Shown one piece after another: positions 7,516 to 14,825 of a stretch of DNA of 30,951 bases (the first letter of the stretch is position 1; every line of letters begins with the position of its first letter). The notes beneath the pieces were generated by a model. It saw only the letters and a program-made list of their open reading frames with translations. It was not told where the DNA came from and searched no databases. Position numbers and translations under genes: made by a program. Origin of the DNA: Scatosoma sp045588185 (lineage in GTDB: Bacteria; Bacillota; Clostridia; Christensenellales; Borkfalkiaceae); assembly GCA_045588185.1 (NCBI GenBank), contig JAZNDR010000069.1, forward strand, positions 1-30,951, given 5' to 3'.

Positions 7516-8511
7516 TTATCCGATTAAGTCGTAATTGACCGTCTTATAAAACATTTTTTTAACTTCCTCGTCCTCTTTCGTAATCGCAAGTATCCACATC
7601 AATTTGGTAATGATACTTTCATACGTCATAGAATAGCTTTCCAAGAGTTCGAAGCGATTTTTCAAGCCCCTGCCTACGCGGTAAACGTTCATATCGCTGC
7701 CCTCTTGCTGTACCTGCGTGGTAACGACAAGCGTTTTACCTTTCTTTTCCCAACGGCTGATCGTTTCGTAAAAGCCGTAATATTCCCCCTCGGGAATACC
7801 GCCTGTGCCGTACCCCGAAAGCACCACTGCGTCGTGCAATTGAAAGTACGCGTCAAGTATCTCTCCGCGTACCCCCGGGGTAAGCGTTAAAAGTGCAACC
7901 TTTTCGTCGATTTCCGTATAAAAGGTGGGCTTGTCCGCTTTTTTCGAGGGGATATACTGTATAATTTTCCCGTCGCGAATCACGGCAAGATTCGGGAAAT
8001 CTACGCTTGTGAATGCGTTAAAGCTTTTCGTTCGGACTTTTTTAGCGCGCGTGCCTGCGATAACTTTCCCTTGGAATACGATTACGACGTCGCTCGACGA
8101 ATCGCTTGTCGCATATAAAAAACTGTCGCGCAGGTTTATTCTGCCGTCGGTATCCTCTTTGTCAATCGGCTGTTGCGAGCCTGTGAGTACGATAGGCTTT
8201 GGGGAATTTTGTATCAAGTACGAAAGCATTGCCGCGGTGTACGACATCGTATCCGTGCCGTGGCATACTACGAACCCGTCGTATTTTTCGTAATTTTCCC
8301 GAATGGTTTTCGCCAAAATCAGCCAGTGCTCAGGGGTAACGTTGGTGCTGTCGATATTATACGGTTGCACGGCGTCCACTTCGCAAAGCGTGAAAATTTC
8401 GGGTACGCATTTCAACAGTTCCTGTGCGGTAATTTCGGGGATAAGTCCGTCCGCCCCCGAATGGGAAGCAATCGTACCTCCCGTGGCGATAAGCAATATT
8501 TTCTTTTTCAT
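7516..8511 (-). CDS. ansA: L-asparaginase, cytoplasmic type I
   Basis: Hydrolyses L-asparagine to aspartate and ammonia. The 331-residue protein has no signal peptide, like type I enzymes. The first catalytic threonine lies in LLIATGGTIAS near the N-terminus and the second in the VVCHGTDTMSYTA motif; VLTGSQQP and the DGRINLRDS stretch are also typical. The start overlaps the stop of trhP by four bases (ATGA), so translational coupling is expected, with AAAGGA five bases before the ATG. It is followed by the M29 aminopeptidase. Family assignment is firm; the exact substrate selectivity (Asn versus Gln) is not visible. Confidence 0.95.
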   Translation of the reverse strand: MKKKILLIATGGTIASHSGADGLIPEITAQELLKCVPEIFTLCEVDAVQPYNIDSTNVTPEHWLILAKTIRENYEKYDGFVVCHGTDTMSYTAAMLSYLIQNSPKPIVLTGSQQPIDKEDTDGRINLRDSFLYATSDSSSDVVIVFQGKVIAGTRAKKVRTKSFNAFTSVDFPNLAVIRDGKIIQYIPSKKADKPTFYTEIDEKVALLTLTPGVRGEILDAYFQLHDAVVLSGYGTGGIPEGEYYGFYETISRWEKKGKTLVVTTQVQQEGSDMNVYRVGRGLKNRFELLESYSMTYESIITKLMWILAITKEDEEVKKMFYKTVNYDLIG

Positions 8512-9719
8512 AGCGTTCCTTTACCCGTTTTGCGACGGAGATAATCCCCTTTTTTCAATGCAAACGGGCATTTGATTTTGTATATTTCCTGTACAAGCTT
8601 GCAATCTTCCGCGGGGACACCGTCCGAAGCGTAAATTTCTTCTGCTGTGAAGCTTTTTTGGAAATTATCATCGGGTGCAAGCGCTTCTAAAATATCCCCT
8701 TTTTTAAAACGATTACGCATCTCCGCAAACACGAAGCCGTCCTGATAGTCTACGACGTCGGCAATATACGCGTATTCTCCGCGCGATTGGCTGTCGTCGT
8801 AATTGACTGTTTCCTTATTTTTACCGTCGGCGTACGCTTGCGTGTATTCGCGGTGTGCCACGCAAAGGAGCTCGTTTTCCCCGACGGATAACGGCGCGCC
8901 GTCCATAACCTTACGATAAGCGTTAATGACTGTGGCAAGATAGTATCCGCTCTTCATTCTGCCCTCAATCTTGAACGAGCTTACGCCCGCGTCGTGTAAT
9001 TCCTGCAAGCGGGAAAGCATATTCAAATCTTTGCTGTTAAAGATATACGTGCCCTTTTCGTCCTGTTCGATAGGCAACCATTCCTGTTTGCCGTTCGTTG
9101 CGTTTAACGCGCGGACTTCGTACCGCCAACGGCAAGCCTGCACGCACGCGCCGCGGTTGGATTGCCGTCCGTCCAAGTAATCGGAGAGCAGGCATCTGCC
9201 ACTGTACGATATGCACATCGCGCCGTGCACGAACGCTTCCAGCTCGATATCGGGTACAAATTCGTGTATTTCCTTAATTTCCGCAATAGAGAGTTCGCGG
9301 GCAAGGATAACGCGGGAAACACCCTGTTCTTTCCAAAACTTTACGGCGTATTTATTCGTCGTGTTCGCTTGCGTGGAAAGGTGAATCGCAAGCTTGGGCG
9401 CGACCTTTTTAGCAAGATAGACAACGCCCGGGTCGCTGATAATCGCCGCGTCTACGCCGATTTTTTCTAAAAAGCGGAAGTATTCTTCAAGCGTGGAAAA
9501 ATCGGCGTTACGGGCATAGATATTTGCCGTAACGTATACTTTTTTACCTTGACCGTGGGCAAGACGAACAGCGGAAGAAAGCTCTTCCGCTGTAAAATTA
9601 TCCGCAAAGGTGCGGAGAGAAAAATTCTTTCCGCCTAAATATACCGCGTCCGCGCCAAAGTGCAACGCCGTTAAAAATTTTGCATAGCTCCCTGCGGGAG
9701 CTAATAATTCCGCATTCAT
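8508..9719 (-). CDS. trhP: U32-family tRNA wobble-uridine hydroxylation protein (TrhP)
   Basis: A 403-residue member of the U32 'peptidase' family, now known to include RNA hydroxylation factors. TrhP (YegQ/YrrO) uses prephenate-dependent chemistry to make 5-hydroxyuridine at tRNA position 34. The start MNAELLAPAGS is typical, the U32 signature appears as EAFVHGAMCISYSGRC, and the RGACVQACRWRY stretch supplies the cysteines expected for an iron-sulfur cluster. The gene begins directly at the stop of the TrmR-like methyltransferase gene (TAATG, one-base overlap) and runs into ansA with a four-base overlap. This matches the Bacillus arrangement in which trmR precedes the yrrN/yrrO genes. A different U32 function (for example a collagenase-like annotation) is possible but less likely given the neighbour. 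Confidence 0.88.
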   Translation of the reverse strand: MNAELLAPAGSYAKFLTALHFGADAVYLGGKNFSLRTFADNFTAEELSSAVRLAHGQGKKVYVTANIYARNADFSTLEEYFRFLEKIGVDAAIISDPGVVYLAKKVAPKLAIHLSTQANTTNKYAVKFWKEQGVSRVILARELSIAEIKEIHEFVPDIELEAFVHGAMCISYSGRCLLSDYLDGRQSNRGACVQACRWRYEVRALNATNGKQEWLPIEQDEKGTYIFNSKDLNMLSRLQELHDAGVSSFKIEGRMKSGYYLATVINAYRKVMDGAPLSVGENELLCVAHREYTQAYADGKNKETVNYDDSQSRGEYAYIADVVDYQDGFVFAEMRNRFKKGDILEALAPDDNFQKSFTAEEIYASDGVPAEDCKLVQEIYKIKCPFALKKGDYLRRKTGKGTL

Positions 9720-10363
9720 TACCGTTCCCCTTTTTCTTTTGCGTTCGGTCGGTAGACGGACAGCGCAACGCCGTCGCCTATATTTAAAACGGAAGTGATA
9801 AAATCGTTATCCGCCGTTAAAACTTCTAAATACGACCGTATTTTCTCTACGATAGACCGACGCTTTTGCGGCGTGGGTTCTTCTCCGCTTACCCAACCGT
9901 ATAAAAGTACGTCGTCGGAAAAGAGTATCGCCCCCTCGTTCATCAGTCTTTTCAAATCGAAAAGGTATTTCTCGTACTGCGCTTTCGGTCCGTCCAAAAA
10001 CACGAAATCGTACTGCCCGTCCATCATGGCAAGTATCTCGCCCGCATCGCCAAGATGCGCCGTTACCCGCTCCGCCACGCCGAATTTTGCAAAATTTTCT
10101 TTTGCTTCCTCGTGGCGTTCCTCTTCCAGCTCAATCGTCGTCAACCTTGCCGACGGGCAATTTTGAAGCATTGCCACGCCTGAAAGCCCAACCGCCGTAC
10201 CGATTTCGAGTATCTTTTTCGGCTTTGCCATATTCAACGTCACGAGTAAAAATTGCAGCGTTTCGTCGTCCGCTACGGGGATTCCTCTTGCGAGGGCGTC
10301 CGCGCGGGCTTGGCGTAATTTCTCGTCAATATGCAATTTTACAAGCGAAGCCGTGTACTCCAT
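9719..10363 (-). CDS. trmR: tRNA 5-hydroxyuridine methyltransferase (TrmR/YrrM-like)
   Basis: A 214-residue class I SAM O-methyltransferase of the YrrM family. In Bacillus subtilis TrmR methylates 5-hydroxyuridine at tRNA wobble position 34 to 5-methoxyuridine. Motif I is ILEIGTAVGLSG, followed by the acidic strand end TTIELEEE, then HLGDAGEIL and YDFVFLDGPKAQY. It is directly coupled to the trhP gene, whose product would make its substrate, which favours TrmR over a generic catechol-type O-methyltransferase. AAAGGA lies seven to eight bases before the ATG. The gene begins 12 bases after the RNase J gene stops, so all are probably read together. Confidence 0.87.
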   Translation of the reverse strand: MEYTASLVKLHIDEKLRQARADALARGIPVADDETLQFLLVTLNMAKPKKILEIGTAVGLSGVAMLQNCPSARLTTIELEEERHEEAKENFAKFGVAERVTAHLGDAGEILAMMDGQYDFVFLDGPKAQYEKYLFDLKRLMNEGAILFSDDVLLYGWVSGEEPTPQKRRSIVEKIRSYLEVLTADNDFITSVLNIGDGVALSVYRPNAKEKGER

Positions 10364-10375
10364 TTCAAATTCCTT

Positions 10376-12295
10376 TTACACGTCGAGTATCGAAACAATA
10401 ATCAGCGGACACTGACGCGTTCTTTTGTAAAAATAATTGCGAAGCGTTTTCTTGATAAAGAGAGAAAGCTCTTCCTTGTTGCCGTCTGCGTAATCGTAAT
10501 TCTCCACGGCGCGTTGCGCAATCGCTTTTATCTCCGCTTCCGTACCCGTCTGTTCAGTAAACACGTAGCCGTGCGATTCCACGACGGGGTCGTTGATAAC
10601 GTAGTTGCCAGTTACGGCAATCGCTACGCTGAAAACACCCTCGGCAGACATTTTCAATCTGTCTTTCATTACCTCGCTCGTGCCGTAATCTTCTACCCCC
10701 TCGCCGTCGATAAGAAGCGTGCCCGACGGGATATTTTCTCCTAATCGGAGCTCGGTATCGTACAGTTCTACGCAATTTCCTATCTCGGTTATCAAGATAT
10801 TGCGTTCGGGCATACCGAGCGATTCGGCAAGCTGTGCGTGCCGTTTCAAATGACGGTATTCGCCGTGTACGGGAATAAAGAATTTCGGCTTTAACAGGGA
10901 ATGGAGAATTTTGTGTTCCTCTTGGCAGGCGTGCCCCGAAACGTGGATTTTTTCCAAGCTTTCATACACCACCCGCGCGCCTTTTTTATACAGATTATTT
11001 ATGACTCGATAAATCATTTTTTCGTTCCCCGGGATAGGGTTTGCGGAAATGATAATGGTGTCGTTTTCGCCTACGACGACTTTATTGAAATCGCCCGAAG
11101 CCATACGGGTAAGCGCACTCATCGGTTCGCCCTGCGAACCCGTTGAAACGATTAACAGCTCGCCGTCGAACAGGTTTTTCGTCTTTTCAATATCAATTAA
11201 AACGCCTTCGGGGATTTTCAATTCCCCGATTTTTACCGCCGCGTCCACTACCTTAAACATACTCCGTCCCGACAAAGCGACTTTGCGGCGGTATTTTACC
11301 GCAAGGTCGATGATTTGCTGCAAACGGTGTACGTTGGAAGCGAAGGTTGCAATGATAAGTCTGCGGTTCGTATTTTCGGAAAAAAGATGATCCAAGGTTG
11401 TGCCTACTACCGTTTCGCTCATGGTATACCCTGCGCGCTCGATATTCGTCGATTCGCCCATATACAAAAGCACGCCCTCGTTACCAAGCTCGGCAATACG
11501 CTTAAAATCAATGGGTGCGCCTGCTACGGGGGTTAAGTCAATCTTAAAATCCCCGCTGTGGTATACGAGTCCGTTGGGGGTGCGTATCGCCAATGCACAC
11601 GCGCCTGAAATGGAGTGGTTTACGTTGATAAATTCCACTTCGAAAACACCCAGCCGTACTCTGTCGCCCGCTTCAACGACCCGTTCCGTGACGTTCGTGA
11701 TACGGTGCTCTTGCAGTTTATTATCCGTCAGCATCAACGTTAAGCGAGTACCGTAAATGGGCGTATCAGGGTTGAGTTCTTTCATTAAATAGGGTACGCC
11801 GCCGATATGGTCTTCGTGACCGTGCGTAAGCAACACCCCGCGAATTTTGTCTTTATTTTGTACGAGATAGGTGATATCGGGTACAACCGAATCTATCCCC
11901 GGCATATCCTCGCCGTTGGGGAAAGTAAGTCCTGCGTCGATAACGACGATGTCGTTACCGTATTCAATGGCGGTCATATTTTTACCGATTTCGCCAACAC
12001 CGCCGAAAAATAATATTTTAACAGGCTTTTTCCGTTTTGCCGTCTGTTTTTTGGGCATTTGCAAACGCTTATGCTCTTCCCGTACCTCCGATAAAATATC
12101 CTTTTTTACCGTTTCTTTTTTCGGCTGACGGGGCTTACCGCTTTTTACAACGATTTTTGTATCCGCCATAGACATATCAAACGCCGTACCCATTGGATTC
12201 TTTTTCGTTCCACGGCGTTTTGCGGGCGGTTCGCTCTTTTTCGCAGTTTGTCCGCGCGTATCTTTCGTTTGTTCTTTTTGTTTCTTTTCCTTCAC
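10376..12295 (-). CDS. rnj: Ribonuclease J with long basic N-terminal extension
   Basis: A metallo-beta-lactamase/beta-CASP ribonuclease with 5'-3' exonuclease and endonuclease activity, central to RNA turnover in Firmicutes. The core starts near residue 92 (VKILFFGGVGEIGKN), with zinc motif HGHEDH at 158-163, and the beta-CASP and C-terminal domains follow (SGHACQEEHK, then the PVHGEYRHL motif). The first ~90 residues are an unusual Lys/Arg-rich, apparently disordered extension that canonical RNase J1 lacks; it may aid RNA or partner binding. Total length is 639 residues versus about 555 usually. The start is GTG; the AAGGAG upstream is about 13 bases away, rather far, so the exact start is not certain. 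A hairpin between this gene and the upstream unknown gene suggests it begins its own unit or relies on readthrough. Confidence 0.92.
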   Translation of the reverse strand: MKEKKQKEQTKDTRGQTAKKSEPPAKRRGTKKNPMGTAFDMSMADTKIVVKSGKPRQPKKETVKKDILSEVREEHKRLQMPKKQTAKRKKPVKILFFGGVGEIGKNMTAIEYGNDIVVIDAGLTFPNGEDMPGIDSVVPDITYLVQNKDKIRGVLLTHGHEDHIGGVPYLMKELNPDTPIYGTRLTLMLTDNKLQEHRITNVTERVVEAGDRVRLGVFEVEFINVNHSISGACALAIRTPNGLVYHSGDFKIDLTPVAGAPIDFKRIAELGNEGVLLYMGESTNIERAGYTMSETVVGTTLDHLFSENTNRRLIIATFASNVHRLQQIIDLAVKYRRKVALSGRSMFKVVDAAVKIGELKIPEGVLIDIEKTKNLFDGELLIVSTGSQGEPMSALTRMASGDFNKVVVGENDTIIISANPIPGNEKMIYRVINNLYKKGARVVYESLEKIHVSGHACQEEHKILHSLLKPKFFIPVHGEYRHLKRHAQLAESLGMPERNILITEIGNCVELYDTELRLGENIPSGTLLIDGEGVEDYGTSEVMKDRLKMSAEGVFSVAIAVTGNYVINDPVVESHGYVFTEQTGTEAEIKAIAQRAVENYDYADGNKEELSLFIKKTLRNYFYKRTRQCPLIIVSILDV

Positions 12296-12327
12296 TTTAC
12301 TTGTCCGTTCTCCTTACTTCATAAAAT

Positions 12328-12362
12328 AGAGAGCCGAAAATTATGGGAATTATCAGCTCTCT
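12328..12362 (-). terminator. Probable terminator after the 704-residue unknown gene
   Basis: On the minus strand AGAGAGC (12362-12356) pairs with GCTCTCT (12334-12328), with partial inner pairing of the AT-rich middle, and is followed by ATTTTAT. It lies between the stop of the unknown gene and the rnj start. The T-run is modest, so partial readthrough into rnj is plausible. Confidence 0.5.
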
Positions 12363-12398
12363 CTTGATTATTCGTATGTGTTTTTTCTTCCGTACCGA

Positions 12399-14513
12399 TC
12401 AAAAGTCAAATTCCACTTTCTTTTCCTTGGTGACCTTGATATAACCGTCGTCGAAGAGTTGTTTGGTAGAAGCGTATGCAAATTCGGAAACGTAATCGGT
12501 GGGCTCGAACTTCTCGTCCTTTTGCGCGCCGTATTTTTCCGCAAGATATCCAACCAAACGGAGCGCCTTTTTCGCCGCCGCGTCGCTTCTGATCTTCATC
12601 ATGAACGGCGTATGCTCGTACGCTTTTTGATCGCCTACGTTCTTCTGGTGGTATACCGTCTGCTTAAATTCGGGGTCTTCGGGGTCGAGATCGAGGTAGA
12701 AGCAAAGCGTTTTACCGCTGATATTTACCTTTGCGATCGTATCTCTGCCGTAGTTGAAGCGGTCGCCGTGCCAGCTTACGTTGGAATTGATTTTCTTATA
12801 AGAAGTAAGCTCGTTTTTAATGTCGCTATAATAGCCCTTGATATTCTCTTCGCTCTGCTTCATTTTCGCTGTAAAGCTCTTCTTCAAGCGAATTACAAGA
12901 CCCGTTTCCGCATCTACGAGCTGGTTGTCTATCTCCTGATATTCCCCTGCGAGAGAAACGGCAAGCTCGTCAGTTTGTGCGGTTTCTTCCTGCACCTCTT
13001 CCTTTACTTCTTCCTTGGGTTCTTCTTTAACCTCTTCTTTCGGCTCTTCTTTTACTTCTTCTTGCGTTTCTTCCGCCTTGATTTCCTCTGCAGGCTCTAA
13101 CATACATTCCGCGCACATACCGCAAATACGCTCGGAAACGCTCTGCGCGATTGCGCCGATCCCCTCGTCGTCAATCACGAGCTCGTATGTAGGCTCAACG
13201 GGGTCTTTCGCCGTCTTTTCTTCTACGATTGCGGCGATACGCTCGTAATCCACTTCCTCGGCGGGAACGAACGAAGCGGCAATCTTATCGTAATCGACGT
13301 TTTCGATTTGTTCCACTCTCTTTGCCACTTTATCCACGAGTTCTTCGTTTCTTGCCGCAAGTCTGTCCGCAACCATATCCGCAAGCTTGTCGTAATCAAT
13401 TTGCGGTACTTCGGGCGTAGGAATTTCGGGAATAGCGACCTTTGCGGCAACCGCCGTTGCAATTGCTTCAATATCCATTGACGCCATTGCCTTTTCAACG
13501 GCAAGCGTTACCGCGGAAGCGATTATATCTTCGCTGACGATATTTTGTACCTGTACCTTTTCCGCCGCCTTCATAAAGCGTTCGTCGATACGGCGATAGT
13601 CTACCTTTTCAGGATACGGCAACGATTCCACTACCTTTTCCGCCGTGCCGTAAACGATTTTATCGTAGTCGATTTTCGCTTCCACAGGCTCATTCGACTG
13701 CGTAGGTGCGGGTTCTTGCGCCACGACCTCGCTTAATATTTCCAGCATTTTATCGCCGACCTCGTCTGCGATACGGTTATAATCGACGTTCTCCGCAACG
13801 GGAATAGCCGCCACCGCGTCCAAAATATGACGGCTGTGTTCGGAAACGCTTTCTTCCGTCTTTTCGGTAACCGATTCGATAACCGCTTTATAATCCGCGT
13901 CTTCAAACGCCGCGATTCCCTCTGCGATTCTGCGGTTGATATCTTCCAACGAATGGTCGATTTGTTCAAGCGCTGCCATTTTTGCTTCCACGTCGTGGAG
14001 TTTGGTTACGACTTCACCCGAAATCAATGCGTTCAATCCTTCGTAAATGGACTGATGTTGCATATAGCTATATTTCAGTTCGCCTACCGCGTCTTCGAGC
14101 TGAGGAAGAACCTCGGCGAGCTTTTCTTTCATCGTTTCGGACAGGGTTTCCAAATTAAAGGTATCCAAAACGGACAGCTTTTGAAGGGTGTCCGCCACGG
14201 CAACCTTGATTTCTTCCATGGAAGCCACTTTTTCGTCCATAGAAGCGAGGCGTTGACCGACTTGCTCGGAAAGCATCGTCGCCAAACCGTCGTATATCGT
14301 TTGGTTCTGCTTATAGCTGTAACGGATTTCTTGTGCAATCGCTTGCGAAGATTTTTCTCTGTCACCTTTCATTTCTTGATACAGAGAACCCACTTGAACG
14401 GAAGAATATTTCATTTCGTTCAAAAGCTCGCCTTTGATCTTTTGCAAGTCATAGGAAAGCCAGCTGTACAGCGCGTCGATTTTGGATGCTTCGAATTGTT
14501 TTTTGTCCGCCAT
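12399..14513 (-). CDS. Unrecognised 704-residue repeat/coiled-coil protein with conserved C-terminal domain
   Basis: Function unknown. No signal peptide or membrane segment, so probably cytoplasmic. The start is ATG at 14513, preceded by GAGGTG; the frame is open to 14582 but those 23 residues have no ribosome binding site. Residues 34-160 contain three copies of a KYSY-x-Q-x3-IYxGL-like unit (34-48, 63-77, 146-160) amid long helices. Residues 240-430 contain six [V/I]DYxxI units (243, 281, 304, 372, 406, 421) with alanine/valine-rich spacers. A CxxCxxC (CGMCAEC) lies near 464-470 and a Glu/Lys tract (KEEPKEEV repeats) at about 481-510. Residues ~540-660 form a compact domain (KKSFTAKMKQSEENIKGYY, SWHGDRFNYGR, KTLCFYLDLDP) that I recall from other clostridial proteins of unknown function. 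Own promoter upstream; the P-type ATPase gene lies before it behind a terminator. Confidence 0.8.
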   Translation of the reverse strand: MADKKQFEASKIDALYSWLSYDLQKIKGELLNEMKYSSVQVGSLYQEMKGDREKSSQAIAQEIRYSYKQNQTIYDGLATMLSEQVGQRLASMDEKVASMEEIKVAVADTLQKLSVLDTFNLETLSETMKEKLAEVLPQLEDAVGELKYSYMQHQSIYEGLNALISGEVVTKLHDVEAKMAALEQIDHSLEDINRRIAEGIAAFEDADYKAVIESVTEKTEESVSEHSRHILDAVAAIPVAENVDYNRIADEVGDKMLEILSEVVAQEPAPTQSNEPVEAKIDYDKIVYGTAEKVVESLPYPEKVDYRRIDERFMKAAEKVQVQNIVSEDIIASAVTLAVEKAMASMDIEAIATAVAAKVAIPEIPTPEVPQIDYDKLADMVADRLAARNEELVDKVAKRVEQIENVDYDKIAASFVPAEEVDYERIAAIVEEKTAKDPVEPTYELVIDDEGIGAIAQSVSERICGMCAECMLEPAEEIKAEETQEEVKEEPKEEVKEEPKEEVKEEVQEETAQTDELAVSLAGEYQEIDNQLVDAETGLVIRLKKSFTAKMKQSEENIKGYYSDIKNELTSYKKINSNVSWHGDRFNYGRDTIAKVNISGKTLCFYLDLDPEDPEFKQTVYHQKNVGDQKAYEHTPFMMKIRSDAAAKKALRLVGYLAEKYGAQKDEKFEPTDYVSEFAYASTKQLFDDGYIKVTKEKKVEFDF

Positions 14514-14626
14514 TTTACACCTCGGTTTTTTTATCCGTGCTTTTTTTAAGCAACGAACGCTTTTTATCGCTGAAAATTTCATTCTTTTTTCGTAAAAAAA
14601 GCGAAAATCCTGCTTTTACAAGTATT

Positions 14627-14655
14627 ATTATAACATATCTTATGCGTTCGGTCAA
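14627..14655 (-). promoter_or_regulatory. Promoter of the 704-residue unknown gene
   Basis: On the minus strand TTGACC (14655-14650), 17 bases, TATAAT (14632-14627). Transcription would start near 14620, leaving a ~107-base leader before the ATG at 14513. Within the 312-base gap 14514-14825 I see only this promoter and the terminator at 14701-14730. Confidence 0.8.
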
Positions 14656-14700
14656 GGGTTTTAAGAAAAAAACTCCGATAAAAACGGAATTTTTTTTCAA

Positions 14701-14730
14701 AAAACCGCCCCTGCTCCGAGGGGCGGTTTT
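14701..14730 (-). terminator. Terminator of the P-type ATPase gene
   Basis: AAAACCGCCCCT (14701-14712) and AGGGGCGGTTTT (14719-14730) form a 12-bp stem with a six-base loop, flanked by A/T runs on both sides. It lies about 95 bases after the ATPase stop and just before the promoter of the next gene, and could act on both strands. Confidence 0.85.
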
Positions 14731-14825
14731 TTCTATTCAACACGGACACGGTATGCCCGTTTTTATTTTTTTCGTACCGTTTTTTCATTCTTCAACGGCT
14801 TTTGACAAGCTTCGACCTTTTACGC

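Noticed and set aside
14514..14582. N-terminal extension of the 704-residue unknown protein
   Set aside because: No ribosome binding site before 14582, while GAGGTG stands just before the ATG at 14513; the extra residues look like leader sequence.
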